NCBI RefSeq assembly: GCF_025452235.1
Contig: NZ_CP104965.1
Location: 1,794,501 to 1,858,500, forward strand
Reading direction: 5' to 3'
Length of the DNA stretch: 64,000 bases
Origin: Devosia neptuniae
GTDB taxonomy: Bacteria > Pseudomonadota > Alphaproteobacteria > Rhizobiales > Devosiaceae
How positions within the stretch are numbered: position 1 is the stretch's first letter; every line of letters begins with the position of its first letter. Positions 50,463-60,874 of the stretch are shown here, piece by piece. Below the pieces are notes generated by a model, which was not told the DNA's origin, made no database searches, and worked only from the letters and a program-made list of their open reading frames with translations. Made by a program: the position numbers and the translations under genes.

Positions 50463-52394
50463 CTAGCTAATCTGACCCAATGCCGCCGCCATGGCGGCTT
50501 CGTCGTAGCCCAGCGTCGTCAGCGCCGTAGCGACGATACCAGCACGATCAAGCCCTGCGGCTGCATACATATCAGCCTGCGTGGAATGCTCGTCAAACCG
50601 ATCGGGGATCATCAGCGGGCGGAAGCGGAGCTTGCCGTCGAGCAGACCATTGCTGGCGAGGAACGTCGCGACATGGCTGCCAAAGCCGCCAATGGCGCCT
50701 TCTTCGGTGGTGAGCAGCACGTCATGGGTGCTGGCAAGGCGGGCGACCAATTCCTCGTCGAGGGGTTTCAGGAACCGCGCATCGGCAATGGTGGGGTTTA
50801 GCCCCAGGGCCGCCAGCTTGTCGGCAGCCGCAAGCACTTCGCCCAGGCGTGTGCCATAGCTCAGAATGGCAATGGTGGCGCCCTGGCGCACGATGCGGCC
50901 CTTGCCGATGGGCAGGACCTGGCCGCGGGCGGGCATATCCACACCCAACCCCTCGCCGCGCGGATAGCGGAAGGCGATCGGGCCATTGTCATAGGCGGCG
51001 GCGGTGGCCACCATGTGGCGCAATTCGGCTTCGTCGGCTGCGGCCATGTGGACCATGCCGGGAATGACTCCGAGATAGGCGCTGTCGTAATTGCCGGCAT
51101 GGGTTGGGCCATCGGCGCCGACAAAACCGGCGCGGTCGATGGCAAAGCGCACCGGCAGATGCTGGATGGCGACATCGTGCACAACCTGGTCATAGGCGCG
51201 CTGCAGGAAGGTGGAATAGATGGCGCAGAACGGCTTCATGCCCTCGCTGGCCAGACCCGCCGCGAAGGTTACCGCATGCTGCTCGGCAATGCCGACATCA
51301 AAGACGCGGGTGGGGTGGACTTCACCGAATTTGTCGAGCCCGGTGCCCGAGGGCATGGCGGCATTGATCGCCACGATGCGCGGATCGTCATTGGCTTCCT
51401 GGATCAGGCTTTCGGCAAAGACATTGGTATAGGACGGCGCGTTGGAGACCGCCTTGGCCTGGGCGCCGGTGACCACGTTGAACTTGGACACGCCGTGATA
51501 TTTGTCGTCGGCATCCTCGGCCGGGGCATAGCCCTTGCCTTTTTTGGTGACGATGTGGATCAGGATCGGGCCTTCGGCCGCCTCGCGCACATTGTCGAGA
51601 ATGGGCAGCAGGTGATCGAGATTATGCCCGTCAATGGGGCCGACATAATAGAAGCCCAGTTCCTCGAACAGCGTGCCGCCGGTGAAGAAGGAGCGGGCGA
51701 ATTCCTCGGTGCGGCGGGCCGGCTCGTGCAGGAAGGGCGGCAGCTTGCTGACGAAATTCTTGGCCGCTTCACGCGTGCCGCGATAGACGGGGCCCGAGAC
51801 CAGCCGCGCGAGATACGCGCTGAGCGCGCCGGTGGGCGGAGCGATCGACATGTCATTGTCGTTGAGGATGACGATCAGCCGCGCATCCATGGCGCCGGCA
51901 TTGTTCATCGCCTCATAGGCCATGCCAGCCGACATGGCCCCATCGCCGATAACCGCCACCACATTGCGCGGCACGCCCTGCAATTCGCTGGCCACGGCCA
52001 TGCCCAGGCCTGCCGAAATCGAGGTCGAGGAATGGCCGGCGCCAAAGGGGTCGTATTCGCTTTCGGCGCGGCGGGTGAAACCGGACAGGCCATTTTTCTG
52101 GCGCAGGGTGCGGATGCGCTCGCGCCTGCCGGTCAGGATTTTGTGCGGATAGGCCTGGTGGCCGACGTCCCAGATGATGCGATCATGCGGGGTATCGAAC
52201 ACGGCATGCAGCGCCACGGTTAGTTCGATCACGCCCAATGCCGAGCCCAGATGCCCGCCGGTCACCGAGACGGCGTCGATCACTTCGGCGCGCAATTCGT
52301 CGGCCACCTGGCGCAGTTCGGTGCGCGGCAAGGCGCGCAGATCGGCGGGGGTGTGGACAGTGTCGAGCAATGGTGTCGAGGGGCGGTCGGCCAA
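50463..52394 (-). CDS. dxs: 1-deoxy-D-xylulose-5-phosphate synthase
   Basis: First step of the MEP isoprenoid pathway, TPP-dependent condensation of pyruvate and glyceraldehyde-3-phosphate. The 643-aa protein has [48 protein letters not shown], the TPP motif [18 protein letters not shown], the transketolase motif [15 protein letters not shown] and a C-terminal domain with [17 protein letters not shown] 52394 is chosen because AAGGAT lies 6-11 nt upstream and the family begins near DRPSTPLLD; an upstream TTG at 52421 has no ribosome site. Confidence 0.94.
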   Translation of the reverse strand: MADRPSTPLLDTVHTPADLRALPRTELRQVADELRAEVIDAVSVTGGHLGSALGVIELTVALHAVFDTPHDRIIWDVGHQAYPHKILTGRRERIRTLRQKNGLSGFTRRAESEYDPFGAGHSSTSISAGLGMAVASELQGVPRNVVAVIGDGAMSAGMAYEAMNNAGAMDARLIVILNDNDMSIAPPTGALSAYLARLVSGPVYRGTREAAKNFVSKLPPFLHEPARRTEEFARSFFTGGTLFEELGFYYVGPIDGHNLDHLLPILDNVREAAEGPILIHIVTKKGKGYAPAEDADDKYHGVSKFNVVTGAQAKAVSNAPSYTNVFAESLIQEANDDPRIVAINAAMPSGTGLDKFGEVHPTRVFDVGIAEQHAVTFAAGLASEGMKPFCAIYSTFLQRAYDQVVHDVAIQHLPVRFAIDRAGFVGADGPTHAGNYDSAYLGVIPGMVHMAAADEAELRHMVATAAAYDNGPIAFRYPRGEGLGVDMPARGQVLPIGKGRIVRQGATIAILSYGTRLGEVLAAADKLAALGLNPTIADARFLKPLDEELVARLASTHDVLLTTEEGAIGGFGSHVATFLASNGLLDGKLRFRPLMIPDRFDEHSTQADMYAAAGLDRAGIVATALTTLGYDEAAMAAALGQIS

Positions 52395-52542
52395 GCGGCA
52401 ATCCTTCGCCAGAAACGGCAATATATGAACTCTTTAGGCCCGCTGCAGAGGCTTTGCAACATGGCCCGCTCGCCACGCTTTATGCAGGCGCGGCGAGCGA
52501 TAGGGTCATATCGTGCCCGAAATGAGGCTTTGGCCGGAGCTT

Positions 52543-54243
52543 TTAATTGGTGGCGGTGACCACGAAGCTGGTGTGGCTGGGCACGGCGGGGAAGTCGCCG
52601 GCGCGCAGCGTGGTGACGTATTCGCCCATCTCGGTGGCGGGGCTGAAATCGGCCTCGTCATGATCGAAGATCACCGCGAAATGGTCCGAGCTCATCGTGG
52701 AGGGCGCGGTGAAGATTTCGGCGACATGTTCGAGATCGGGGGCAACCAGATCGGGCTTGCGCATGCCGCCGGGCGGGGTGCGATTGGCCAGATGATTGGC
52801 CAGAGCGGCCGCCACGGGAGCGCTATTGCTCTGCTGGGCGGCGCCAAAGGTGCCCGAGAAGAAGCCGGCCAGCGCCGCGGTGGCCGGATCATCGCCCAGT
52901 GAAGCGGTGCGTACCCCGGTTGCGGCCGTCAGTGGTGGCAGGATGGGCAGGCGATCGGCCGGCTGGGGCGGCACTGCGGCCGTCACGGTGGTGTCGCGCT
53001 CAATGATCATTTCCAGCGCCCGCTGTGAATCGGGCGTCTGCGGCATGGGCGGCATATAGGCGGTGACCGCTTCGGGCGGTTCGGACATGATGAGGCGCGG
53101 CTGCGGCATCGGCGCGGTAAAAGAGGCGAGCGCGGTGACAGCGTCGCCCGAGGGCATGGCTGCCGCAGTGGCCACGCGAAGGGTTTCCGATTTCATGGCC
53201 GGCATGGGCGCAGTGGTATCGGGCAGCAATTCGGCCGCGTCGAGCGGCGCGCTGCCGCGGGTCGAGAACGGGATGGGAATGGCGCCGGCGGCCGCTGGTT
53301 GCGGCGCGACATCGGCGACGGCCACGGCAGCGGGTGCGCCACCCAGATCGGCCGGGCGCATCATCGGCATGGGCGCTGCCGCGGGTGTCGCGGTCTGCTG
53401 CGGCGCCACGGCTGCCATCTGCACGGGCGCCGAGGCGGGGGCGGAAGCCGGCTGGCTGTCATTGCCGCCAAAGAACATGTCCATCAGCGTGCGGCCGCTG
53501 CCGCTATTGCTGGCGACGCGAGTGCCCGCATTGCTGCCGCCATTGCAGGGATAGGCGTGGCATTGCTTCCATTCGGCCAGGGCGACCTGATAGCCCTCCT
53601 GCGACAGCGGCTTGCCATCGGTGGGCAGATGCATGGTGCGTCCGTCGGGGAAGATTTCCTTGAGCTGGGCACGGGTCATGCGCGGCCAGGCGCGCACCGA
53701 GCCGGTGTCCAGATGCACGAAGGGGCTGCCCGAGGTGGGATAGAAGCCCACGCCGCCGACCTGCTTGCGCATGGCCACGGCCCGCAGCTTGGAGAGCGGA
53801 ATGCCCGGAATGAAGAAATCCATGGCATGGCCTTTGGTGTGCTGGGAATTTTCAGCAACGCCGGAGGAGGTGGCCCGCAGCATTTCATTGGTCTTGGGCG
53901 AACGATAGGCCGACACGACATTGATGGGCTGGGTGGCGCCCACTTCCTGATAGACTTCCCAGACCAGATCGAACAGGCGCGGATCCATGCGGGCGGGCTC
54001 GTTGCGGCGCCAGTCGCGCAGGAAATAATTCAGCTCATTGAGGCCGGATTGCACATATTGCCCATTGCGCTTGAAGACGATGCGGGCCGTCTCCTTGGTA
54101 TGGGTATAATACAGATAGATCGCGCGTTCGCTCGCTGCCTGCGCCGGAATAACCGCCTGCGGCAGGATCACGGTGATGCTCATAAGGGCGGCCACGCAGG
54201 CGCGCACGATATGGTGCCGTATCAAAAGGTAAGTCCCCGTCAC
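52543..54243 (-). CDS. DUF882 (peptidase M15-like) envelope protein with long Ala/Pro tail
   Basis: About 566 aa. A secretion signal (VRACVAALMSITVILPQAVIPAQA) is followed by the DUF882 domain, LYYTHTKETARIVFKRNGQY onward, with zinc-type motifs HTKGHAMDFF and FVHLDTGSVR as in D-Ala-D-Ala-type peptidases. From about residue 240 the rest is low-complexity Ala/Pro/Met-rich sequence (SAPASAPVQMAAVAPQQ) and ends in a short conserved block. Likely a periplasmic peptidoglycan-acting protein. The start is uncertain (GTG 54243 or TTG 54225). It is followed on the same strand by dxs. Confidence 0.75.
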   Translation of the reverse strand: MTGTYLLIRHHIVRACVAALMSITVILPQAVIPAQAASERAIYLYYTHTKETARIVFKRNGQYVQSGLNELNYFLRDWRRNEPARMDPRLFDLVWEVYQEVGATQPINVVSAYRSPKTNEMLRATSSGVAENSQHTKGHAMDFFIPGIPLSKLRAVAMRKQVGGVGFYPTSGSPFVHLDTGSVRAWPRMTRAQLKEIFPDGRTMHLPTDGKPLSQEGYQVALAEWKQCHAYPCNGGSNAGTRVASNSGSGRTLMDMFFGGNDSQPASAPASAPVQMAAVAPQQTATPAAAPMPMMRPADLGGAPAAVAVADVAPQPAAAGAIPIPFSTRGSAPLDAAELLPDTTAPMPAMKSETLRVATAAAMPSGDAVTALASFTAPMPQPRLIMSEPPEAVTAYMPPMPQTPDSQRALEMIIERDTTVTAAVPPQPADRLPILPPLTAATGVRTASLGDDPATAALAGFFSGTFGAAQQSNSAPVAAALANHLANRTPPGGMRKPDLVAPDLEHVAEIFTAPSTMSSDHFAVIFDHDEADFSPATEMGEYVTTLRAGDFPAVPSHTSFVVTATN

Positions 54244-54447
54244 GCCAAACTCTGCCCGGTTGATTGCCAGTTGTCGTCCGACATTAGCGTGAAAATCGCT
54301 CGATTTTATTAACGCTAACGAGATGTCAAATGGCCCGCACCCGGACCCCTTCACGGCAGTGTTATTACGGGGAAAACCCGGCTGAACCAAGGCGAAATTG
54401 TAAAGCGGGGGTTAAGAGGGGCGGCCCGAGCCTCCCCGTAGCGCCAC

Positions 54448-56136
54448 TCAGGGGGAGAGCGTGGTGTCAGCCGGGGCCGCGTCGGCAATCACCGGGGCGG
54501 CCGCGTCGCCAAGGCCCAGCGCCTTGATCAGCTTGGCATTGTGCCCATAGACGTCGGCATAGGAGCGCAGTTCGCCATCGGCGCCGACGCGCAGGGTGAA
54601 ATAGGCCAGATGCACGGGCACCTGCTGTTCCGGGTTCACCCAGCGCTCGGACGAGCCAAACATGGCCTCAAGCGAAGCGCGGTCGATATTGGGCTCGTTG
54701 GCGGTCAATGCGGCGGCAAATTCCATCGGGTTCTGCACGCGCACACAGCCATGGCTGGCGGCGCGGAAGGCGCGGCCGAACAGGCTTTTGGATGGGGTAT
54801 CGTGCAGATAGACGTCGTGCTTGTTGGGAAACAGGAATTTGATCTGGCCCAGCGAATTGCTGGGGCCGGGCTTTTGCCGCACGCGGAAGGGGAAGCTGTC
54901 GCCCACGGCGGCCCAATTGACCTGATAGGCGCTGACCACATTGCCCTGATAGATCAGTTCCATATTCTGGCTGGCGATATAGCCCGGATTGGAACGCGTC
55001 TTGGGGGCGATCTCGTTCTTGATGATCGAGGAGGGCACGTTCCAATAGGGATTGACCACGATGTGGCGGATATTGTCCGAGAAGATCGGGGTCTGGTTCT
55101 TGGTGCTGCCCACCACGACGCGGGTGGCATAGGTTTCCTGCCCGTCGCGATTGATGGTCAGGCGATATTCGGGAATGTTGACGAAGACGTTGAACTTGCC
55201 CAGGTCGCGCGGCATCCAGCGCCAGCGTTCCATATTGGCCAGAATGTCCTCGCGGGTCACCGGCGCACCGCCATTGAGCGCAGTCAACGTCGCCGGGCCC
55301 ATCACGCCGTCGTCTTCCAGACCCGCGCCGGCCTGGAAGGTCTTGATCGCGGCAATCAGCGCCTCGTCATAGACCAGGCCATCGACCGCCGGCAGTTCCA
55401 GGCGCTGGCGCAAGGCGGGCACGCGCGGATCGCTCATGCCGGGCTTGAGCGTGGCGCCCGCCTCGATGGTGATCGGGCGTTCGGCCTGTGTCGCATCGAA
55501 CGTCGCCAGCCGCGCCTTGAGGGCAAGGAATTCGGGATGGGTCGGCTCGAGCTTGGCCAGCACCGCAGCGGGATCATCGCTCGTCGCCAATTCCAGCATC
55601 AGCGCCGATTGGTCGAGCTGCTTGGGCTGGATATCGAGATTGGCATCAATCGAAAGGGGTTCGATGCGGCCGGTATAGATATGGGTGGCATAGCGCATGG
55701 TGGCCGCCGAAAAGGCGGTTTCGAGCGCCGCCAGCTTGGCCGGGTCATTGCCGACGGCGGTAACGTCGAGCGCTGAGGTCAGATAGTCGGAAGGGCGCAG
55801 GCCTTCGCTGGCCGCGGCGCCAAAGAGTTTCATGATCTTCTGTGCTGCGGCCGAATAGCCGACGGCGCCGTTGGCCTCATCCAGCCAGATGGGCTCGAAA
55901 TGGCGTGCACCATAGAAGAAATAGAGCTTTTGCGCCTCCCGATAGGCCAGCGAGTCCTTGCGCGCGCCGTAATAAGTGGCGGCGAGCCCGGATTTGATGG
56001 TTCTGGCGAGATCCGATTGTGCCGGCGCAATCACCACCGGCGTGACGGCCAGGCTCGCCACATCCTGGGCGACCGCAGGCAAAGCCACACCCGCACCGGC
56101 AAGAGCGGCGAGCAAACCAACCAAAATCCTGTTCAT
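54448..56136 (-). CDS. L,D-transpeptidase (YcbB/LdtD-like)
   Basis: A 562-aa exported murein cross-linking enzyme. Signal peptide ILVGLLAALAGAGVALPAVAQ (4-24); an N-terminal scaffold region; a PG_binding_1 motif (RVPALRQRLELPAV to DDGVMGPATLTALN, about 240-290); and a YkuD catalytic domain with SHGCVRVQNP and nucleophile C464. These enzymes make 3-3 cross-links between meso-DAP residues. GGAG lies 5 nt before ATG 56136. It sits upstream of a DUF882 peptidase-like gene on the same strand, so the two may act together on peptidoglycan. Confidence 0.9.
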   Translation of the reverse strand: MNRILVGLLAALAGAGVALPAVAQDVASLAVTPVVIAPAQSDLARTIKSGLAATYYGARKDSLAYREAQKLYFFYGARHFEPIWLDEANGAVGYSAAAQKIMKLFGAAASEGLRPSDYLTSALDVTAVGNDPAKLAALETAFSAATMRYATHIYTGRIEPLSIDANLDIQPKQLDQSALMLELATSDDPAAVLAKLEPTHPEFLALKARLATFDATQAERPITIEAGATLKPGMSDPRVPALRQRLELPAVDGLVYDEALIAAIKTFQAGAGLEDDGVMGPATLTALNGGAPVTREDILANMERWRWMPRDLGKFNVFVNIPEYRLTINRDGQETYATRVVVGSTKNQTPIFSDNIRHIVVNPYWNVPSSIIKNEIAPKTRSNPGYIASQNMELIYQGNVVSAYQVNWAAVGDSFPFRVRQKPGPSNSLGQIKFLFPNKHDVYLHDTPSKSLFGRAFRAASHGCVRVQNPMEFAAALTANEPNIDRASLEAMFGSSERWVNPEQQVPVHLAYFTLRVGADGELRSYADVYGHNAKLIKALGLGDAAAPVIADAAPADTTLSP

Positions 56137-56540
56137 GCGAGCTCCATGCACGGCGACGCGGGCCGCGCCTGAACCCGATTCGGCAGGCTGCGGAGTAAAG
56201 GAGCAATAACTTGCAAACCTTAACGGGAGCAATTGCTCGCAAAGTTGTGAGCAGGATTTGTGGCAGGGGAGCAACGTTACCCCCTTCCAAGAAGTCGCGT
56301 AAATTTCTTTCATTGGGCGCGTGATTTTTCGTTGGGTGCGGACGCGCAGCGGGCGATTGCCCCGGGCGGGCGATATCAACGACGGCCATGCCAATCGCGG
56401 CAGGATCCGAAATCGGGTGGCACGGCATGCGCCAGGGCAGCCCGAATGCGATCTGCAAAGCTACTCGGCCATGCTTTGGTACACTCGGTTACGGTCGCCT
56501 GATCTTCCGGCTCGCCCCATGATTTGAATTTTTGAATCGG
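56137..56540. other. Intergenic region upstream of the L,D-transpeptidase
   Basis: 404 bp with no gene I can support on either strand. It holds the L,D-transpeptidase promoter and a perfect 12-bp palindrome GAGCAATTGCTC (56227-56238), about 90 bp upstream of the start codon, which may be a regulator site. The remainder shows no repeats or RNA structure. Confidence 0.5.
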
Positions 56541-56891
56541 CTAATCGCGCCGGAAGAAAATCATGCCGCCGTGGTGCAGTTCATCGTCGGTGACGAACTC
56601 GCCATCAGCGGTGAAGCCGGTATCGTCCCAGTAAAAGATCATGTTGCCCTCGACCTCGTAGCGTCCCTGATAGGCGCTCTCCCGAGAGCCCCGCGCTTCG
56701 TCGTAACGTCCGTTGGGGAGTAATTCCTGACGGATGACACCGTCAGCGGTGACCCACATGCCGATATAGGGATGCTGCTGCATGGGACGTTGTTCCTCTG
56801 GTGATCCGATCGGGGTTGGGGCGGTCTCCTGGGCCATCGGCCCCGGGTGAGTGAGAGCCGCTGCTGCCAGAACCAGTGTGAGCTTTGTCAT
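56541..56891 (-). CDS. Atu4866-type small exported protein
   Basis: A 116-aa protein with a short signal-like N-terminus (LTLVLAAAALTHPGPMA) and the Atu4866 domain: QHPYIGMWVTADGVIRQELLPNGRYDEARGSRESAYQGRYEV and a TGFTADGEFVTDDELHHGGMIFFRR ending. Named after the Agrobacterium prototype; function unknown, a small beta-barrel is likely. ATG 56891 rather than the adjacent ATG 56894 best fits the AAGGAG spacing. It follows the SnoaL-like gene on the same strand. Confidence 0.88.
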   Translation of the reverse strand: MTKLTLVLAAAALTHPGPMAQETAPTPIGSPEEQRPMQQHPYIGMWVTADGVIRQELLPNGRYDEARGSRESAYQGRYEVEGNMIFYWDDTGFTADGEFVTDDELHHGGMIFFRRD

Positions 56892-56942
56892 CATATTCTC
56901 CTTGGTGACCTCGATGACGAGGCGTTGTCGAACTCGACTGCA

Positions 56943-57443
56943 TCAGAGCTTTTGCGGTTCGAACTTGCCGAGCAGTGCATGCACCTCTTCGACCGGCACG
57001 ACGCGGCAGGATGTGTGTTCGCGGATGATCGTCCACCGGCCATCCTTGAGGCCCCAGACGTGGGAGGTGCGGCACACCGCGCCGGTGACCTTGCCGTCGG
57101 CGGCCTCAAGCCGTGCGCAGAATTCGAAGGTGGCCGAAGCCATGTCGCCGCTGACCAATATGTCGGGTTCGTCGGTCACGGCGTGGAGCGCGCTCTGCAT
57201 GGAATCAAAAGATGTCTCGAACGCCTCGGCCCATTCGTGAGGGCTGTGGGCAACGCGCAATTGCGGATCGAATGTGTCGTGAAGCGAGGTGGCAGGGTGG
57301 TCCCAGTCGTAGAAATGGCCGACCTTGTCCTTGAACACGAAGCGCTCGCCCGGTTGCTTTTCCCAACCCTTGAGAATCCAGCGACGCTGCAACTGGCCGA
57401 CGGTCTGTTCATGGCTGCTGGCCGAATGTTGATCGGTGGTCAT
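56943..57443 (-). CDS. SnoaL/NTF2-like protein
   Basis: A 166-aa cone-shaped alpha+beta-barrel protein of the SnoaL/NTF2 kind, judged from GHFYDWDHPATSLHDTFDP, the helix HEWAEAFETSFDSMQSALHAV, then strands DILVSGDMASATFEFCARLEAADG and VCRTSHVWGLKDGRWTIIREHTS. The HxW.L.DGRW.I.REH ending is typical of nuclear-transport-factor-2-like domains. AAGGAG is 8 nt upstream of ATG 57443. First gene of a two-gene unit with the Atu4866 protein, divergent from a LysR regulator. Confidence 0.82.
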   Translation of the reverse strand: MTTDQHSASSHEQTVGQLQRRWILKGWEKQPGERFVFKDKVGHFYDWDHPATSLHDTFDPQLRVAHSPHEWAEAFETSFDSMQSALHAVTDEPDILVSGDMASATFEFCARLEAADGKVTGAVCRTSHVWGLKDGRWTIIREHTSCRVVPVEEVHALLGKFEPQKL

Positions 57444-57558
57444 GGGTGTTCTCCTTTCATGTCTGCCAGATTGGCCGGCAGGCTTGGGCAAGGTAGTTCT
57501 GCGTTGCACGCTGGACAATTCGCTATATTCTTACGTCAATGGTAAGTGGAGTTAACCA

Positions 57559-58455
57559 ATGGCGGTAGATGTCAATGCGATCGAGCTGTTCTTGTCGGTC
57601 GCGCAGGCCAAGAGTTTTCGGGCGGCAGCGGATCGTGCCGGCGTTACCAGGTCGGCCGTCAGCCAAGCCATTGGACGGCTTGAGGCGGAGCTGGGTATTG
57701 CGCTGTTCGTGCGGACGACGCGCAGCGTGAACCTGACCGAGGCGGGGCAGCTTCTGTTGGACCGCGTCGCGCCGGCTATGGCGGACCTGTCGGCGGCCAT
57801 TACCAGCACCCAGGAACTGGCCGGGCGACCCAGTGGCCTGCTCCGGCTCGCAGTATCCTCGATAGCCGAGCGGTTCATTGCCGGGCCGTTGCTGGCCAGT
57901 TTTGTCGAGATTTATCCGGAAATTGAACTGGACGTTTTCATCACCGATGACGAGTTCGACATCGTTGCTGCAGGCTATGATGCCGGCGTCCGCCTGGGCG
58001 AAATCATCGAACAGGACATGATCGCTATCCCCGTTTCTGATGACCAGCGCCAGGCAACCGTGGCATCCCCGGCCTATCTCGCGCGACATGGACGCCCGCT
58101 GCATCCCAAAGACCTGACCGGGCATCGCTGTATTGGATGGCGCCCCGCGCCCTCGGTGGCCCCCTATCGGTGGGAATTCGAGGAAGATGGACAGGCCTTT
58201 GACGTGGCGGTCGCGCCGCAAGTGACGACCAATGACATGGGCCTGATGCTCCGCATGGCACTTTCCGGGAGCGGCATCACCTGCGGAATGGAAGAAACCT
58301 TCCGCCCCTTTGTCGAGCGGGACGAACTCGTGCCGTTACTCGAGGAATACCTGCCCAGTTTTGCCGGTTTTTTCCTCTACTTTCCGAGCCGCAGAAATCT
58401 CGCACCTAAATTGCGCGCGCTTGTGGACCATGTGCAGGTGAGCCGTAAGCGGTGA
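57559..58455 (+). CDS. LysR-family transcriptional regulator
   Basis: A 298-aa LTTR. The winged helix-turn-helix is NAIELFLSVAQAKSFRAAADRAGVTRSAVSQAIGRLEAELGIALFVRTTRSVNLTEAG (6-63), then the effector domain with GVRLGEIIEQDMIAIPV. It is 115 bp from and divergent to the SnoaL/Atu4866 pair, so it most likely controls them. TAAGTGGAGTT gives a GGAG 8 nt before ATG 57559. The ligand is unknown. Confidence 0.92.
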   Translation: MAVDVNAIELFLSVAQAKSFRAAADRAGVTRSAVSQAIGRLEAELGIALFVRTTRSVNLTEAGQLLLDRVAPAMADLSAAITSTQELAGRPSGLLRLAVSSIAERFIAGPLLASFVEIYPEIELDVFITDDEFDIVAAGYDAGVRLGEIIEQDMIAIPVSDDQRQATVASPAYLARHGRPLHPKDLTGHRCIGWRPAPSVAPYRWEFEEDGQAFDVAVAPQVTTNDMGLMLRMALSGSGITCGMEETFRPFVERDELVPLLEEYLPSFAGFFLYFPSRRNLAPKLRALVDHVQVSRKR

Positions 58456-58656
58456 CGGGGAGATTGACGGATCAAGATCGCTGTCCCGGACCATTGGTCC
58501 TGACCTCGCGCGTGAGAACAGCTTTCAACCACCTGGTTGAGGCATTCGACACTCTGAGCGGCTGAAGGGCTGGATTTGTGACTGTCTGCTTCTAGGCAAG
58601 ACAACAGAGGTCCAACGCTGGTCTTCGATCAGGTGATATCGGTTTCAGCACCGACA

Positions 58657-59562
58657 CTATTCGCTTTGAGGCGACCGGACACGCAAGGCCTCCATGACCA
58701 CAGTAAAGGCGGGAGAATTCTGCCGCTTGCTGGGATAGTACAGGTAATAGCCCTGGAAAAACGGCGACCAGTCGTCAAGAACCTGCACAAGCCCGCCGCT
58801 TGCAATGTCTTTGATCACCAGATTTTCGGGAAGATAGGCAATGCCGTAGCCACTTTTTGCGGCTTCGATTTGGGGATAGGAGCCATTGAAAATGAACTGC
58901 CCATCCACGCGCACTCGAAGCTCGCGTCCGTCTTTTTCAAACTCCCAAGCATAGAGACCGCCTGACCTGATATGACGTTGGTTGATGCAATTGTGCCCGA
59001 CCAATTCCTGGGGGTGCTGCGGGACGCCATGCGCCTCAAAATAGGCGTGCGCACCCACGGCAACCAAGCGCCAATCAGGGCCGATACGGACCGCGATCAT
59101 GTCCTTGTCGAGGCTTTCGCCAAGCCGCACGCCGGCATCGAAACGCTCCTCGACGATGTTGCGAAAGCCATTGTCGCTGTTCAGCTCGATCTTGATGTCC
59201 GGATAATCTTGCATGACCGGCTGCAGCTTCGGCCAGACCACGCTTTCCAGCGCGTGATCGGAGAGGGTGATCCGCACCGTCCCGGAGGGCTTGTCCCGGA
59301 TCTCCAACACGGCGTCGATGTCGTGCTCAATCTCAGAAATACGCGGCGCCAACGAGCGCAAGATCTTCTCGCCCGCTTCGGTTGGTGACACGCTTCGGGT
59401 GGTGCGAGTGAGAAGCCTGAGGCCCATTCGCGTCTCAAGACGTTTGATGGTGTGACTCAACGTGGATTGCGATGTGCCCAGCCTAGCGGCCGCTCTGGTA
59501 AAGCTGCGCTCTTCGGCAACCGCCATGAACCAAAGCATATCGATGAGGTCTTCGCGCTTCAT
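58657..59562 (-). CDS. LysR-family transcriptional regulator of the MFS-hydrolase locus
   Basis: A 301-aa LTTR with DNA-binding region DLIDMLWFMAVAEERSFTRAAARLGTSQSTLSHTIKRLETRMGLRLLTRTTRSVSPTEAG (5-64) and effector domain containing GVRLGESLDKDMIAVRIGPDWRL. Related to the LysR at 57559 (shared GVRLGE-DMIA layout), so the two may be old duplicates. Divergent from an MFS transporter gene with a 93-bp shared promoter, and convergent with the other LysR gene across 201 bp with no gene. Confidence 0.92.
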   Translation of the reverse strand: MKREDLIDMLWFMAVAEERSFTRAAARLGTSQSTLSHTIKRLETRMGLRLLTRTTRSVSPTEAGEKILRSLAPRISEIEHDIDAVLEIRDKPSGTVRITLSDHALESVVWPKLQPVMQDYPDIKIELNSDNGFRNIVEERFDAGVRLGESLDKDMIAVRIGPDWRLVAVGAHAYFEAHGVPQHPQELVGHNCINQRHIRSGGLYAWEFEKDGRELRVRVDGQFIFNGSYPQIEAAKSGYGIAYLPENLVIKDIASGGLVQVLDDWSPFFQGYYLYYPSKRQNSPAFTVVMEALRVRSPQSE

Positions 59563-59655
59563 ACCGCATCTTCATCCGATTTATGTCGGCAGGCAATAAG
59601 TCTTTGCCGATTGCGGGGGCTAATCAGGGAAACGGTTAGGGCCTAGTTTCCCGGC

Positions 59656-60864
59656 ATGACACAGCATTCTGCCGCCACCTACGATGAAAACCTGGTCCGA
59701 AGCCCTGCTGCCTGGAGCGCCGTCCTCTCGATGTCGCTTTGCGTCGCGGTGTTGATCGCATCCGAGTTCATGCCCGTGAGCCTTCTGACGCCGATCGCGG
59801 CCGAACTGGGGGTCACCGAAGGCCAGACCGGGCAAGCGATCTCAATTTCAGGCGTGTTCGCTGTCATAACGAGCCTGTTTATTTCCGGCCTGACCCGCCG
59901 GCTCGATCGCCGCATCGTGTTGATCGCCTTTTCTGCGTCCTTGGTCCTGTCGGCGGCGATCGTCACCTTTGCTCCCAATTATGCGGTGCTGATGATCGGC
60001 CGTGCCCTGCTGGGCGTCGCCATCGGCGGCTTCTGGTCGATGTCGACGGCAATTGTCATGCGCCTCGTGCCCGCAGATTCGGTGCCCAAAGGCCTCGCGA
60101 TGATCAACGCAGGCAACGCGATTGCGGCGACGATTTCGGCACCGCTCGGCAGCCTGCTTGGTGACTATATCGGCTGGCGTGGCGCCTTCTTTCTGGTCGT
60201 GCCGCTCGCTCTCGTGGCTCTGCTCTGGCAGTGGGTCAAGCTGCCCTCGTTGCCACCAGAACGTGCCGAAAGCTCTCCCAATGTCTTCCGGCTCCTGCTT
60301 CGTCCGCAGGTGGCCCTTGGCATGGCCTCGATCTTCCTGCTGTTCATGGGCCAGTTTGCGCTCTTCACCTATCTTCGGCCATTTCTGGAAACCGTCACGG
60401 GCGTTCCCGTAACAACCCTGTCGCTGCTTCTTCTGCTGATGGGGCTTGCCGGTGTCGTCGGCACTTACCTGGTCAGCCGGCTCTTGGAAAAGCGTCTGTT
60501 CAGCATTGTCGGCACGATCCCGCTCGTCATGGCCGCGATCGCTCTCGGGCTGATCGCCTTCGGACCCTCGACCGTCTTAACCGCGATCCTGCTGGTCGCA
60601 TGGGGCCTCTTTGGCACCGCTGCGCCTGTTGGATGGGGCACCTGGCTCAGCCGATATCTCGCCGACGATGCCGAAGCCGGCGGCGGCCTGCAGGTCGCAA
60701 TCATCCAACTCGCCATCACCACGGGCGCGGCCCTCGGGGGCTTCCTGTTCGACACGGCAGGATGGTGGAGCACCTTTGCCTTCGCCGCTGCCACTCTGGG
60801 CGCCTCGTCGCTTCTTGCGGTCGTGGCCTGGCGCTCAACCCTCAAACTCAACCAAACCTCATAG
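59656..60864 (+). CDS. MFS efflux-type transporter
   Basis: A 402-aa, twelve-span major facilitator of the DHA1/AraJ-like group. Motifs: EFMPVSLLTPIAAELGVTEGQTGQAISISGVFAVITSLFISGLTRRLDRR with the loop 2-3 signature, GRALLGVAIGGFWSMSTAIVMRLVP, and GWRGAFFLVVPLALVALLW. Substrates of the group are sugars or drugs; the one here is unknown. The stop TAG overlaps the AGGAG used by the next ORF. Controlled, by position, by the divergent LysR. Confidence 0.9.
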   Translation: MTQHSAATYDENLVRSPAAWSAVLSMSLCVAVLIASEFMPVSLLTPIAAELGVTEGQTGQAISISGVFAVITSLFISGLTRRLDRRIVLIAFSASLVLSAAIVTFAPNYAVLMIGRALLGVAIGGFWSMSTAIVMRLVPADSVPKGLAMINAGNAIAATISAPLGSLLGDYIGWRGAFFLVVPLALVALLWQWVKLPSLPPERAESSPNVFRLLLRPQVALGMASIFLLFMGQFALFTYLRPFLETVTGVPVTTLSLLLLLMGLAGVVGTYLVSRLLEKRLFSIVGTIPLVMAAIALGLIAFGPSTVLTAILLVAWGLFGTAAPVGWGTWLSRYLADDAEAGGGLQVAIIQLAITTGAALGGFLFDTAGWWSTFAFAAATLGASSLLAVVAWRSTLKLNQTS

Positions 60865-60874
60865 GAGATTTCAG

